Both the position numbers and the translations under genes were made by a program. From contig CAMTPC010000001.1 in NCBI GenBank assembly GCA_947074295.1, positions 1 to 64,000 on the forward strand: 64,000 nt of DNA. Direction: 5' to 3'. The notes below the pieces were generated by a model. The model saw nothing but the letters and a program-made list of their open reading frames with translations. It made no database searches and was not told the origin of the DNA. The DNA is from an uncultured Bacteroides sp. (GTDB lineage: Bacteria > Bacteroidota > Bacteroidia > Bacteroidales > Bacteroidaceae). Position 1 is the first letter of the stretch, and each line of letters begins with the position of its first letter. This document shows positions 28,943-38,616 of this stretch, in pieces.

Positions 28943-29704
28943 TCAATAGATAAAAGGGAAAATACGTTTACGGCTACCCATCTGTACGCCAAACTCGTCG
29001 CGATATCGATGCCAGATCGCATTGGCCCGAGGTACTAAGTTGGCAAAGGTCCACCAGAAGAATATGAGTCCAGGTATTGACCATGTAAGTATAGCCCAAC
29101 CACCCCACTCTATCAACTCACCCAAATAGTTGGCTGAAGTGACATAGCGGTATAAACCTTTATTGGGCAGATAGTGTTTGGTGTCACCAGGTTTACGCAA
29201 ATGTCGTATGATGTGATCAGAATAGATATTTATCGACATACCCAATATGAAAAGACAAATACCAATCCAGAATTGGGGTTTGACTAGCCAATGAAGGGTA
29301 TAAAGATCATCAGGTGCCAGATAGAATATCCATTGCCCCTGCATATAACCATTAAGAATATTAAAGATGACACCCATCAACATGATAGCTATAGGCATCT
29401 TACTTTTGCCTTTCAGCAAAAAAGGGAATATAAAAGACCGCTGAAAATAGTGCAATTGAAACAGCAGAAAAAAGATGAGGATCACAGGAGAGAAGCGTCT
29501 TTCCGAATTGATCCAGAGGTAGAGCATCGTAAAGAATACCGGTGCTTCCATCAATACCCAAGCTAACTTATTATTTATAGCTAATCCCCACGATTGAGTG
29601 CGAAATATACCATAGCCTGCTTTTACAAAATAAAGGGCAATGAATACAAAGAGCGCAACAATAGCCATTGCTCCGCAGAAATGCATAAACGTGTGTAAGT
29701 TCAT
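28943..29704 (-). CDS. Steroid 5-alpha-reductase (SRD5A) homologue, membrane enzyme
   Basis: 253-aa integral membrane protein with about seven hydrophobic segments. It carries the family's key residues: E53 (LMEAPVFF, equivalent to the catalytic Glu of human SRD5A2), Y86 in LHYFQRSFIF (catalytic Tyr), ANYLGELIEWGGWAI (191-205, NADPH site) and the C-terminal WHRYRDEF...KRIFPF block. SRD5A enzymes reduce the delta-4 double bond of 3-oxo steroids with NADPH. First gene of the three-gene operon with the OYE- and SDR-type enzymes. Chemistry on bile acids or hormones is strongly suggested by homology and context but unproven here; a hopanoid- or sterol-like endogenous substrate cannot be excluded. 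Confidence 0.9.
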   Translation of the reverse strand: MNLHTFMHFCGAMAIVALFVFIALYFVKAGYGIFRTQSWGLAINNKLAWVLMEAPVFFTMLYLWINSERRFSPVILIFFLLFQLHYFQRSFIFPFLLKGKSKMPIAIMLMGVIFNILNGYMQGQWIFYLAPDDLYTLHWLVKPQFWIGICLFILGMSINIYSDHIIRHLRKPGDTKHYLPNKGLYRYVTSANYLGELIEWGGWAILTWSIPGLIFFWWTFANLVPRANAIWHRYRDEFGVQMGSRKRIFPFIY

Positions 29705-29723
29705 ATTATAGTTTTTTCACACG

Positions 29724-29755
29724 CAAAAGTAAATAATAGCTAAATACAGAGCAAA
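29724..29755 (-). promoter_or_regulatory. Promoter of the steroid-reductase operon
   Basis: TTTG (29752-29755) and TACTTTTG (29724-29731) on the minus strand with a 20-nt spacer match the consensus in full. The upstream TTTG is itself part of TATCTTTG (29752-29759), so a second, overlapping start is possible. Confidence 0.65.
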
Positions 29756-29774
29756 GATAATTAAATAAAAACAT

Positions 29775-29832
29775 AAAAAAGCTCTCAAAAGCATTTTTAT
29801 ATACAATCAGATATAAATGCTATCGAGAGCTT
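29775..29832 (-). terminator. Terminator after gltA
   Basis: AAGCTCTC (29779-29786) pairs with GAGAGCTT (29825-29832), with a second paired block GCATTT/AAATGC inside; on the minus strand it ends in six T residues. It separates the citrate synthase operon from the steroid operon. Confidence 0.75.
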
Positions 29833-29849
29833 CTTGTTAAAATAAATCA

Positions 29850-31193
29850 TCATCTTTTATTGAGAGGAATATATTCGCCCTCATCCAAAATATTTTTGTA
29901 GGCTGGGCGAATGATGCGCTTACCCTCAAAATTGAGCTCTTCATTGCGATGTGCACACCATCCCACGATACGTGCCATGGCAAAAAGAGGTGTATAGATT
30001 TCTTGAGGTAATCCGATCATCTCATATACAAACCCCGAATAGAAGTCTACATTGCTTGATACAGTCTTGCCATTGTTCTTCACACGGCCAAAAACATCAA
30101 TTGCGCGTTCTTCGAGCAGTTCTAGAAAAGCAAATTCACTCTCTTTCTTCTTCTCTTTAGCTAAGTCGCGTGCCAACTCTTTAAGCAAGAGTGCTCGAGG
30201 ATCAGATATAGTGTATACAGCATGACCGATACCATAAATCAGCCCACTTTTATCATAGGCTTCCTTATTAAGCATGCGTGTGAAGTAGGTGTCTATCTCA
30301 TCTACATTGGTCCAATCGTCTATATTTTCCTGTAAATGATGGAACATATCTATCACCTGTATGTTTGCCCCACCATGCAGCGGGCCTTTTAATGAACCAA
30401 TACCTGCCGCAATAGAAGAGTAGGTATCCGTGCGCGAAGATGATGTAACCCTCACCGTAAAGGTAGAGTTGTTACCACCACCATGCTCTGCTTGCAAGAC
30501 AAGCAGTAAATCAAGTGTACGTGCCTCTAACTCGGTATAATCTTTCTTTAGCATAAAGAGGAAATTTTCGGCTATAGAGAGTTTTTCTTGGGGATGGCGA
30601 ATATGTAGCGAACGGCCAAAAGTAGCATGACGCAACATGTTATAAGCATAGGCTATGATAGTAGGGAATTTGGAAATCAAGTCTATGCTTTGTCGCATCA
30701 GATTGTCACGCGAGACATCATCTGCAGCAGGATCAAAACGGTACATTTCGAGAACGCTACGCGCCAATATATTCATAATATTTGATCCTTGTAGCTCAAT
30801 GATGTTCATTTTAGTTTTTTGCTCCAATGGCATTTTTTCATTGATGAGCTCGCAAAACGAGTCCAACTCTTCTTTGTTGGGCAGGCGACCCGATAGCAAT
30901 AAGTAGGCCACTTCTTCGAAGCCGAAGCGTTTTTCTCTGATTGTGGCATGTACCAGGTCTTCCAGATCATATTGACGATAGAAGAGTTTACCGGGAATAG
31001 GTTTCAAACCACCGCCTTCGATGCGCTCATACCCCACAACATTGCCCACTTTGGTGAGTCCTACCAATACACCGGTGCCGTCTTCGTTGCGCAATCCTCG
31101 TTTAACATCATATTTATTGAACAGTGAATTGTCAATGCGTGTTGCATTTTTCATCTCCTCGGAGAGCTTGTAGATCAAATATTCCTTCTTCAT
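29850..31193 (-). CDS. gltA: Citrate synthase
   Basis: 447 aa from ATG 31193 (a TTG further out would overlap icd). Condenses acetyl-CoA and oxaloacetate. Active-site blocks QAEHGGGNNSTF, GPLHGGAN, GIGHAVYT and the catalytic Asp in VDFYSGFVYEMIG are present. Last gene of acnA-icd-gltA; together the three convert oxaloacetate to 2-oxoglutarate, which an anaerobe needs mainly for glutamate. The N-terminal 60 residues before the barrel-like core follow the form common in Bacteroidetes. Confidence 0.96.
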   Translation of the reverse strand: MKKEYLIYKLSEEMKNATRIDNSLFNKYDVKRGLRNEDGTGVLVGLTKVGNVVGYERIEGGGLKPIPGKLFYRQYDLEDLVHATIREKRFGFEEVAYLLLSGRLPNKEELDSFCELINEKMPLEQKTKMNIIELQGSNIMNILARSVLEMYRFDPAADDVSRDNLMRQSIDLISKFPTIIAYAYNMLRHATFGRSLHIRHPQEKLSIAENFLFMLKKDYTELEARTLDLLLVLQAEHGGGNNSTFTVRVTSSSRTDTYSSIAAGIGSLKGPLHGGANIQVIDMFHHLQENIDDWTNVDEIDTYFTRMLNKEAYDKSGLIYGIGHAVYTISDPRALLLKELARDLAKEKKKESEFAFLELLEERAIDVFGRVKNNGKTVSSNVDFYSGFVYEMIGLPQEIYTPLFAMARIVGWCAHRNEELNFEGKRIIRPAYKNILDEGEYIPLNKR

Positions 31194-31213
31194 ACGCAAT
31201 TGGTTTTTAGTTT

Positions 31214-32416
31214 TCAATCTTTATATCTTCCTTCAATTCTTTCAATTATCTCACGTGTGAACTCAGTAGTCGACAGAGAGCGTCCACAAGGCATGAAGCG
31301 TGCCAGGTCGAACGTAGCACGTGCATCTTCGAAACTTCTTTCCAAGGCGCGCGTTATGAGCAATGACGCTTCGCGCCAGTTCATATATTCTAACATCATC
31401 ACAGCAGATAATATTAAAGAGCATGGATCTGCCACATTCTTGCCAGCAAGGCTAGGCGCTGTGCCATGTGTTGCCTCGAAGATGGCGTGTCCGGTTTCAT
31501 AATTGATATTGGCACCTGGAGCAATACCTATTCCGCCTACCATTGCCGCTAGTTGGTCTGAAATATAATCACCATTAAGATTCAGAGTGGCTATCACGGA
31601 GTAATCTTCGGGAGTAAGCAGTGTATTTTGTAAGAATGCATCAGCAATACAATCTTTTATCACCAATTTACCAGACATTAATTCTTCAGCAAATTCACGT
31701 TCTGCCAGTTCGTAGCCCCAGCGTTTAAAACCACCCTCAGTATACTTCATGATATTCCCCTTGTGTACTAGCGTCACCGAAGGTCTATTATGATCGATGG
31801 CATAGCGACAAGCTGCGCGCACCAGACGTTCAGTGCCTTCTTTGGATACAGGTTTCACACCAAAAGATGAAGTTTTGGGAAATCGTACTTGAGTCACTCC
31901 CATTTCATCACGCAAAAAGTGCATGAATTTCTCTGCTTCAGGCGTACCAGCTTCCCATTCTATTCCCGCATAGATATCCTCCGTATTTTCGCGAAACACC
32001 GTCATGTGTACTTTTTCTGGAGCAACAAGAGGAGTAAAAATACCGAGATACCATTTTATAGGACGCAAGCACACATATAGGTCGAGTTTCTGCCTTAGTG
32101 TCACATTGATGGAGCGAATACCTTCGCCAACAGGAGTAGTAAGCGGCCCTTTGATACCTACCAGATATTTCTCAAACTTCTCCAGCGTAGCTTCGGGCAG
32201 CCATTCATCAGTTTGGTTAAAGGCATTTTGTCCGGCCAGAGCTTCTTTCCAAACGATTTGCCTTTTTGTGCCATAAGCAGTGCGTATGGCCACATTTACA
32301 ATCTCCATCATTGAAGGTGTGATTTCCTTGCCCACTCCATCACCTGTAATAAAAGGTATGGTAGGATTGTCCGGCACTATGAGCGGACCTCCAGGTTCTT
32401 TTGTTATTCTACTCAT
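31214..32416 (-). CDS. icd: Isocitrate dehydrogenase, NADP type
   Basis: 400 aa. Oxidative decarboxylation of isocitrate to 2-oxoglutarate. Motifs: [11 protein letters not shown] (isocitrate phosphate/carboxylate loop), [26 protein letters not shown] (metal and cofactor site), and [18 protein letters not shown]. Starts inside the 3' end of acnA (eight-base overlap), and ends 20 bp before gltA. Coenzyme choice (NADP) is inferred from the family as a whole. Confidence 0.96.
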   Translation of the reverse strand: MSRITKEPGGPLIVPDNPTIPFITGDGVGKEITPSMMEIVNVAIRTAYGTKRQIVWKEALAGQNAFNQTDEWLPEATLEKFEKYLVGIKGPLTTPVGEGIRSINVTLRQKLDLYVCLRPIKWYLGIFTPLVAPEKVHMTVFRENTEDIYAGIEWEAGTPEAEKFMHFLRDEMGVTQVRFPKTSSFGVKPVSKEGTERLVRAACRYAIDHNRPSVTLVHKGNIMKYTEGGFKRWGYELAEREFAEELMSGKLVIKDCIADAFLQNTLLTPEDYSVIATLNLNGDYISDQLAAMVGGIGIAPGANINYETGHAIFEATHGTAPSLAGKNVADPCSLILSAVMMLEYMNWREASLLITRALERSFEDARATFDLARFMPCGRSLSTTEFTREIIERIEGRYKD

Positions 32417-34661
32417 GGTTCTTAGTATTTAGTGCAGATCCGGCTCGGAACCATTCTATCTGCTGTTCATTATAGGTATGTTGCGCTTCAAACTGTTCGG
32501 ATTCACCATTTTCATGACGAATCACTATTGTTAGATTCTTGCCCGGCGCAAAATGTTCGAGTCCTATCACCGAAAGTATATCATGTTCCAAGATACGATT
32601 ATAGTCATCTTTATCAATAAATGTCAAAGCCAGCATGCCTTGCTTTTTCAAGTTGGTTTCATGAATACGTGCAAAGCTTTTGGCTAACACCACCCGAACA
32701 TTAAGATAACGTGGTTCCATAGCCGCATGTTCACGGCTCGATCCTTCGCCATAGTTTTCCTCGGCCACCACAATCGAACTGATATTATCGGCCTTGTAGC
32801 GTTTAGCAGTGCCCGACACCGTATCGTAAGTATTAGTCAAGCGATCCCAAACCGAATTGGTCTTCTCATTAAAAGCATTGACCGCCCCCATCAACATATT
32901 ATCGGATATATTCTGCAAATGCCCACGAAATCTCAGCCATGGTCCAGCCATTGAAATATGGTCTGTGGTGCATTTCCCTTTCACTTTGATAAGGAGTGGC
33001 ATATCCAATAGATCTTTACCATCCCAAGCCGGAAATGGTTCAAGCTTTTGCAAACGTTCGGATTGTGGATTGATAACCACCTCTACATCTGCGCCTTGCG
33101 GGGGTAAGTATCCATCTTCTTTAGTGACAAATCCATGTATCGGCAACTCATCCCCAGTGGGTTCAGAGAATTTTGCCTTATCACCCTCGTGTGTCAACAG
33201 ACGATCCTTGAGTGGATTAAAACAGAGATCACCAGCAATAGTCATCGCCATCACTATCTCGGGCGATGCCACGAAAGCAAACGTATTGGGATTTCCATCA
33301 GCACGCTTCGCAAAATTGCGATTAAAGGAAGTGATGATAGAGTTTTTTGCAGTAGGGTCATTGGTTATTCTTTTCCATTGTCCGATACATGGCCCACAGG
33401 CATTTGTCATAATTGTGGCTCCCACTTCTCTAAACAGAGTCATGATTCCATCACGTTCGGCAGTTGCTCGTATCTGTTCGCTGCCAGGATTGACGATGAG
33501 CGGAGCTGCCACTGCCATATCTTTCTCTAAAGCTTGGCGTGCAATAGAAGCCGCTCGGCTCAGATCCTGATAAGATGAATTGGTACAAGAGCCTATCAGC
33601 CCCACTTCCATCTTTCTGGGATAACCATTGAGCAATACCTTTTCGGCAAATTCAGAAATAGGTGTAGCCGCATCGGGGGTAAATGGGCCATTTATATAGG
33701 GTTCCAAGGTCGATAAATCTATTTCTAAAACAAGGTCATAATATTTCTCTGGGTCATTCAGTACTTCTTCGTCCGCACGAAGATTGTCTACCACACTGCT
33801 GGCATTTTGTGCTATTTCCTCACGGCCCGTTGCAGATAAATAGGTTGCCATACGTTCATCATACGGGAAAATAGAGGTTGTGGCACCTACCTCGGCACCC
33901 ATGTTACATATGGTGGCCTTGCCTGTCGCCGAAATAGAAGAGGTACCTGGCCCGAAATATTCAATGATAGAGTTGGTTCCACCTTTCACTGTCATCAGTC
34001 CAGCCAGCTTAAGAATGACATCCTTAGCAGAAGTCCATCCACTCATGGCGCCTGTCAGATGAACACCTATTATTTTAGGCATTTTCAACTCCCATTCCAT
34101 ACCAGTCATCACATCCACAGCATCTGCGCCACCAACGCCAATAGCAATCATTCCCAGACCGCCTGCATTGGGGGTATGTGAGTCTGTGCCCACCATCATG
34201 CCACCTGGAAAAGCATAATTCTCCAATACCACTTGATGAATAATTCCCGCACCAGGTTTCCAGAACCCAATGTCATAGCGCGATGAAACATCTTGCAGGA
34301 ATGTATAAACCTCCTTATTTGTATTGAGTGCATCTGGTAGGTCAATATCCTCGCCTTTGTATGCACGTATCAGATGATCGCAATGCACTGTAGAAGGTAC
34401 AGCCACTTTCTCACGACCCGCATTCATAAATTGCAGTAATGCCATCTGTGCAGTCGCATCTTGCATTGCCACACGATCGGGCCTGAAATCGGCATATTCC
34501 TCACCACGTACATAAGGCTTCATCTTGTCTAACTCGAAAAGGTGTGCATAGAGGATTTTCTCTGTCAGTGTTAAGGGGTGTTTCAGGACATCTTTTGCAT
34601 GGTTGACTCTCTCATTATAACTCTTATAGAAGCGATTTAGCATTTCAATATCAAATATCAT
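32409..34661 (-). CDS. acnA: Aconitate hydratase
   Basis: 750 aa, the mitochondrial-type form (about 750-780 aa). Isomerises citrate to isocitrate with a [4Fe-4S] cluster; cluster cysteines are in GSCTNSS and in CGPCIG. Swivel domain at the C-terminus with [14 protein letters not shown]. First gene of the acnA-icd-gltA operon, tightly overlapping icd. No standard TAnnTTTG was found upstream; instead a 14-bp inverted repeat (34690-34703 with 34756-34769) occupies the divergent region. Confidence 0.96.
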   Translation of the reverse strand: MIFDIEMLNRFYKSYNERVNHAKDVLKHPLTLTEKILYAHLFELDKMKPYVRGEEYADFRPDRVAMQDATAQMALLQFMNAGREKVAVPSTVHCDHLIRAYKGEDIDLPDALNTNKEVYTFLQDVSSRYDIGFWKPGAGIIHQVVLENYAFPGGMMVGTDSHTPNAGGLGMIAIGVGGADAVDVMTGMEWELKMPKIIGVHLTGAMSGWTSAKDVILKLAGLMTVKGGTNSIIEYFGPGTSSISATGKATICNMGAEVGATTSIFPYDERMATYLSATGREEIAQNASSVVDNLRADEEVLNDPEKYYDLVLEIDLSTLEPYINGPFTPDAATPISEFAEKVLLNGYPRKMEVGLIGSCTNSSYQDLSRAASIARQALEKDMAVAAPLIVNPGSEQIRATAERDGIMTLFREVGATIMTNACGPCIGQWKRITNDPTAKNSIITSFNRNFAKRADGNPNTFAFVASPEIVMAMTIAGDLCFNPLKDRLLTHEGDKAKFSEPTGDELPIHGFVTKEDGYLPPQGADVEVVINPQSERLQKLEPFPAWDGKDLLDMPLLIKVKGKCTTDHISMAGPWLRFRGHLQNISDNMLMGAVNAFNEKTNSVWDRLTNTYDTVSGTAKRYKADNISSIVVAEENYGEGSSREHAAMEPRYLNVRVVLAKSFARIHETNLKKQGMLALTFIDKDDYNRILEHDILSVIGLEHFAPGKNLTIVIRHENGESEQFEAQHTYNEQQIEWFRAGSALNTKNHE

Positions 34662-34689
34662 AATTAGCTGAATTAGAGATTATACATAT

Positions 34690-34769
34690 ATAAGATAACA
34701 AACCGAAAAAAAGAATGTTTAACAAATCAAAAATTACACTAAGCCCGTTCTATTTGTTTGTTATCTTAT
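34690..34769. promoter_or_regulatory. Divergent region with a 14-bp perfect inverted repeat
   Basis: The arms ATAAGATAACAAAC (34690-34703) and GTTTGTTATCTTAT (34756-34769) are exact reverse complements, 52 bp apart. Each divergent gene therefore has the same 14-mer pointing towards it, 28 nt before acnA and 52 nt before the helicase start. This may be a shared operator or an unusual promoter pair. Confidence 0.45.
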
Positions 34770-34821
34770 GAGTAATTATAGCCACTTTTACAAAGAAAAC
34801 AAAAAAAACAGTATTATCAAC

Positions 34822-36717
34822 ATGAGTTCTAACAAATCTTTCATTCCTATTGATAAAGTGTTGCAAATGCAACACTTTGCATTATTAATGGAGTATGAAT
34901 ATGAAAAAGAAGCCTACTGCAAGCATACAGAAATGAAAGGTGTTGAGCAAGGAATCAGACAAGGTGTATGCTGGTATCCGATATCTATAGGACGAAATTA
35001 TTATAATGCACTAAATGCCATAGCGTTAGAAATAACGCGTTCGTCTGAAATTGAGTACGAACATAATTTTGAGTATGGACGATCTGTGCGTTTTTTCCAT
35101 CGCAGTTACGACGGAAAAATCACTTTCTTGAACTTTACAGCCACCGTGAATTATGCCGAGGAAAATCGTATGGTGATACTGCTCCCCAATCAAGAAGCGC
35201 TGAATGTGATACATACACATGATACGCTTGGTGTGCAGCTTTATTTTGATGAAACCTCTTACCGCACCATGTTCGAGGCGTTGAACGATGTACTTAGAGC
35301 AAAGGAGAATCGGTTGGGCGAACTAAAAGAGATTGTACTAGGTAACAAAAAGCCCAGTTTTAGAGAAATATTCCCAATGCGCTTTCCATGGCTCAATAGC
35401 AGCCAAGAGCTCGCTGTGAATCGGGTGCTATGTGCCAAGGATGTCGCAGTGGTGCATGGCCCTCCTGGAACGGGTAAAACCACCACTTTAGTAGAAGCAA
35501 TCTACGAAACGCTACACCGAGAGCACCAGGTGTTGGTATGTGCGCAGAGCAATACAGCAGTGGATTGGATTGCCGAAAAGCTCGCTGACCGTGGCGTGTC
35601 TGTATTGCGTATCGGCAACCCATCACGTGTCACCGACAAGATGCTGTCCTTTACCTACGAACGCCAATTTGAAAACCATCCATCCTATAGCGAACTTTGG
35701 AGTGCGCGAAAAGCTATAAGAGAGTTAATAGGCTCACTGCGACAAAAAAATGCCAGCGAAAAAGAAAAGATACGCAACCGACTACACAAACTTCGTGACA
35801 GGGCTACAGAACTCGAAATCCTCATCAATGAGGAGCTATTTGGCAATGCACGCGTGATAGCCTCGACGCTGGTAAGCAGCAATCACCGGGTGTTGACAGG
35901 GCGCAGTTTCCCAACCCTTTTTATCGATGAAGCTGCGCAAGCCCTAGAAGCGGCTTGCTGGATAGCCATCCGAAAAGCAGATCGAGTGGTGTTTGCTGGA
36001 GATCATTACCAACTTCCACCTACTATAAAATGCTTAGAGGCAGCACGTAGCGGCCTGAGTCAGACTCTAATGGAACGTATTTGCCTAAAGAAGCCCGAAG
36101 CGGTGACCTTGCTCGATACCCAATATAGAATGAACGAAGCAATCATGCATTTTCCGGCACAGTGGTTTTATAAGAACAGATTAAAGGCAGCGCCTGATGT
36201 GCGCTATCGAGGTATATTGGACTTTGATACACCCATCACATGGATTGATACTGCCGAGATGGAGTTTAAGGAAGAGTATCGTGCCGAGACAGCAGGGCGA
36301 ATCAATAAAGAAGAGGCTAAACTTTTATTGGAAGAGCTAGAAAGATATATCCGGAAGATTGGTGAAACGCGAATCATGGAAGAGCGCATCGATTTTGGCG
36401 TCATCTCGCCCTACAAAGCACAGGTGCAATATCTACGCACCTTGATGAAGAAAAGCTCATTCTTCCGTCCCTATCGCAAACTAATCACGATACATACAGT
36501 AGATGGTTTTCAGGGACAAGAGCGGGATGTCATCTTTATCAGTTTAGTGCGCGCCAATGAAGATGGTCAAATAGGCTTCCTCAATGATTTGCGCCGCATG
36601 AATGTCGCCATCACACGTGCCCGCATGAAATTGGTAATATTGGGTGATAGTTCTACATTGGAAAAACATCCTTTTTATAATAAGCTTATCACATATATAC
36701 GAGAATTAGAAGAATAA
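34822..36717 (+). CDS. SF1 helicase of the DNA2/UPF1/IGHMBP2 type
   Basis: 631 aa from ATG 34822 (MSSNKSF); an in-frame ATG at 34768 would add 18 residues but lies within the inverted repeat, so the shorter form is preferred. Superfamily 1B helicase: Walker A GPPGTGKTTT (about residue 213), motif Ia CAQSNTAVD, Walker B FIDEAAQALE, motif III AGDHYQLPPT, motif V VDGFQGQERD and motif VI AITRARMKLV. The N-terminal 150 residues resemble the beta-barrel/stalk of the family. Role in nucleic-acid unwinding, DNA or RNA not determinable. Convergent with secG across a shared terminator. Confidence 0.92.
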   Translation: MSSNKSFIPIDKVLQMQHFALLMEYEYEKEAYCKHTEMKGVEQGIRQGVCWYPISIGRNYYNALNAIALEITRSSEIEYEHNFEYGRSVRFFHRSYDGKITFLNFTATVNYAEENRMVILLPNQEALNVIHTHDTLGVQLYFDETSYRTMFEALNDVLRAKENRLGELKEIVLGNKKPSFREIFPMRFPWLNSSQELAVNRVLCAKDVAVVHGPPGTGKTTTLVEAIYETLHREHQVLVCAQSNTAVDWIAEKLADRGVSVLRIGNPSRVTDKMLSFTYERQFENHPSYSELWSARKAIRELIGSLRQKNASEKEKIRNRLHKLRDRATELEILINEELFGNARVIASTLVSSNHRVLTGRSFPTLFIDEAAQALEAACWIAIRKADRVVFAGDHYQLPPTIKCLEAARSGLSQTLMERICLKKPEAVTLLDTQYRMNEAIMHFPAQWFYKNRLKAAPDVRYRGILDFDTPITWIDTAEMEFKEEYRAETAGRINKEEAKLLLEELERYIRKIGETRIMEERIDFGVISPYKAQVQYLRTLMKKSSFFRPYRKLITIHTVDGFQGQERDVIFISLVRANEDGQIGFLNDLRRMNVAITRARMKLVILGDSSTLEKHPFYNKLITYIRELEE

Positions 36718-36730
36718 ATATTTTGTTTTA

Positions 36731-36818
36731 TAAGCATGGACAATCTCTTTCCTGATCAAGGCTAGTCAGTGTGGTAGATAGCCGTCGCCAGTTTGGTAAA
36801 GACGGCTAGCCATGATAT
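36731..36818 (+). repeat. Degenerate 22-nt-period repeat, locus C
   Basis: Units at 36731, 36753, 36775 and 36797 begin TAAGC, TGATC, TAGAT and TAAAG, with exact 22-nt spacing; the middle ones share GG-C-TAG-CAG type tails. Located in the helicase-secG convergent spacer. More diverged than loci A and B, so less certain. Confidence 0.4.
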
Positions 36819-36883
36819 GGAGTGAGAGGCATATATAACTCGGGTATATAGATAGCTTATTATCAAAGCTTATATAAGAACAA

Positions 36884-36928
36884 AAAAATAAGGTTGAAAC
36901 TGCATGACACAGTCTCAACCTTATTTTT
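36884..36928. terminator. Bidirectional terminator between the helicase and secG
   Basis: 19-bp stem with one mismatch (36884-36902 with 36910-36928), seven-base loop, A-run on the left and T-run on the right. Confidence 0.85.
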
Positions 36929-36952
36929 ATATCGAGTATATGATTATACTGA

Positions 36953-37309
36953 TTAGTCTTGGCTTACACCTTCTTCGGCAGCCGACTCATTGTTGAGTTC
37001 AATAGCTGGCGTTTCTGGGAAATTGTAAGGGTTTGTCAAGTCTTCTTGTTGTGCTTGCTCAATCATTACACCTTGAGAGGTATAAGGAGAAGGAGTCACA
37101 TAAGAAATAGCAATGCTCATGATTACGATAAACGCTGCAAGTCCCCAAGTCGTTTTTTCAAGAATGTCTGTAGTTTTACGTACGCCCATAATTGCATTTG
37201 ACGAAGAGAAGCTTGACGCCAAACCACCACCTTTTGAATTTTGGATAAGTACGATAATACACATTAAAATGGCAGCGACAACCATTAAAATAATAAAGAA
37301 TAAATACAT
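36953..37309 (-). CDS. secG: Preprotein translocase subunit SecG
   Basis: 118 aa. Two membrane helices (residues 2-21 and about 54-72) flank the conserved cytoplasmic loop LIQNSKGGGLASSF, the SecG signature. The C-terminal 40 residues are an acidic tail often seen in Bacteroidetes. SecG assists SecYE and SecA in export. Last gene of the operon that also encodes lptE and a sigma-54 activator. Confidence 0.95.
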   Translation of the reverse strand: MYLFFIILMVVAAILMCIIVLIQNSKGGGLASSFSSSNAIMGVRKTTDILEKTTWGLAAFIVIMSIAISYVTPSPYTSQGVMIEQAQQEDLTNPYNFPETPAIELNNESAAEEGVSQD

Positions 37310-37316
37310 TGTTTCG

Positions 37317-38090
37317 TTATTTTGATTTAGTGTTAATAATCAATTCTTCCAAATGAGTAATTTGGTCTGCAAAGTAAGCACTTTTTTTTGGATATTTCAA
37401 GCTCAACTTTTTAATTATTTCCAACGCTTTGGTATATCGTTGCTGTTTTATGTATATTTTCGCTAAAGTTTCGGTAAAAAACTCTTCTTCATCATTTTCT
37501 GGTTCTTCTATCACCTTTTCAAGAACTTTGTCTTTAGCTGAATGCTCTTGTGGTTTTTCATTTTCTTCAACAATAGGAAGCACCCGGTTTTCTGTCTCAT
37601 TAAAAGCGATATAGTTGTCGATCAACTCAAAACCCTCCATCGATTTTCCATCCTCTTCCGATTCTTCTATATCATCTTGCTCAAGCAAATAGGTAGTATA
37701 ATCGGTCACATAATCTAACGACTGGGTAGCATGTACTTCTTCGTCGGATAATGTAGAAAGAAAAGCATCTATCAAATCGAGTGTACGATCTAAAGATTGT
37801 TTATCTGCCACAGTTGCTGTTTCCGCTTCTATGAGGTTAGATGCATGAACTTTATAACGATCGCGTTCCAGTAGTCGGAAGAGCTGTGAGCGGTCCGTCA
37901 CATAGAGTGCGGCCTTTCTCAACTCGTTACCAAAGTTATTATCCTTTAGCAGATAGAGGTTTTTCAAGAACAAGACACGTAATATCTGCGAATAAGGATA
38001 ACGCGCCACTAGTAAACGCAATTCATATAGCGTTTCACTGTTTAGCTTTTCGGGATGACGGATAAGTTCAGTAATGGGAAATGCAATCAT
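37317..38090 (-). CDS. Conserved protein with C-terminal tetratricopeptide repeat
   Basis: 257 aa, no signal peptide. N-terminal helical region (1-110), an acidic linker (about 125-200) and a C-terminal TPR hairpin (ETLAKIYIKQQRYTKALEIIKKLSLKYPKKS). It lies four bases after lptE and seven before secG, in an order that I recall as common in Bacteroides. Likely a cytoplasmic scaffold protein; function unknown. Confidence 0.85.
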   Translation of the reverse strand: MIAFPITELIRHPEKLNSETLYELRLLVARYPYSQILRVLFLKNLYLLKDNNFGNELRKAALYVTDRSQLFRLLERDRYKVHASNLIEAETATVADKQSLDRTLDLIDAFLSTLSDEEVHATQSLDYVTDYTTYLLEQDDIEESEEDGKSMEGFELIDNYIAFNETENRVLPIVEENEKPQEHSAKDKVLEKVIEEPENDEEEFFTETLAKIYIKQQRYTKALEIIKKLSLKYPKKSAYFADQITHLEELIINTKSK

Positions 38091-38094
38091 CGTT

Positions 38095-38616
38095 TTACCA
38101 GTTAGCTACAGTTGCGTTAAATATTTGCTCCGTGATTTCTTGCACCATTTCAGCGATAAGTGGATCTTGAACCGAGGTCAGTAGCTGACTAGAATCATAG
38201 GTACGGAAAGCCGAAAACTGACGTTCAAAGTCTTCTGCATGGTTCGTATTATTCACAAATCTTACATTCACAGTGATTGTTAGCTTTGTGGTCGATGAAT
38301 AACCATCCGATTGGACCGCCTCGTTGTATTGGTTATAGCCAGTGATTTCACCTTCAATCTGTAGGTCACCATTCATTTTGACCAGTTCCAAACGAGTTTG
38401 ACGAACGAAGATATCCTTCAATTGATCGTTGAATGTAGTTCCAAGCGGCGCATATACATAGGCCGATTTTATAGGGAAATGATCGATGGTAATAGTCTTT
38501 ACTTTGTCGTAGTTGATAGATGAGCCATTGAACTTATACGAAATAGTACAAGCCCAAAGCAATAAAGGTAATATCAAAAGTGCGCTCCATCGAGCTATAG
38601 TTTTAGTCCAATCCAT
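38095..38616 (-). CDS. lptE: LptE-like LPS-assembly lipoprotein
   Basis: 173 aa with a lipobox (LLWAC, Cys23) and the SYKFNGSSINYDKVKTITIDHFP start typical of Bacteroidetes LptE, followed by the RLELVKMNGDLQIEGEITGY core. LptE plugs the LptD barrel that inserts lipopolysaccharide in the outer leaflet. Its start overlaps the sigma-54 regulator gene by 14 bases. An LptC-like gene lies about 8 kb away in the same window. Confidence 0.88.
   Translation of the reverse strand: MDWTKTIARWSALLILPLLLWACTISYKFNGSSINYDKVKTITIDHFPIKSAYVYAPLGTTFNDQLKDIFVRQTRLELVKMNGDLQIEGEITGYNQYNEAVQSDGYSSTTKLTITVNVRFVNNTNHAEDFERQFSAFRTYDSSQLLTSVQDPLIAEMVQEITEQIFNATVANW

Noticed and set aside
32857-33570. A 237-codon plus-strand frame inside acnA
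   Set aside because: Antisense shadow of a clear aconitase gene, serine/isoleucine-rich, no motif.
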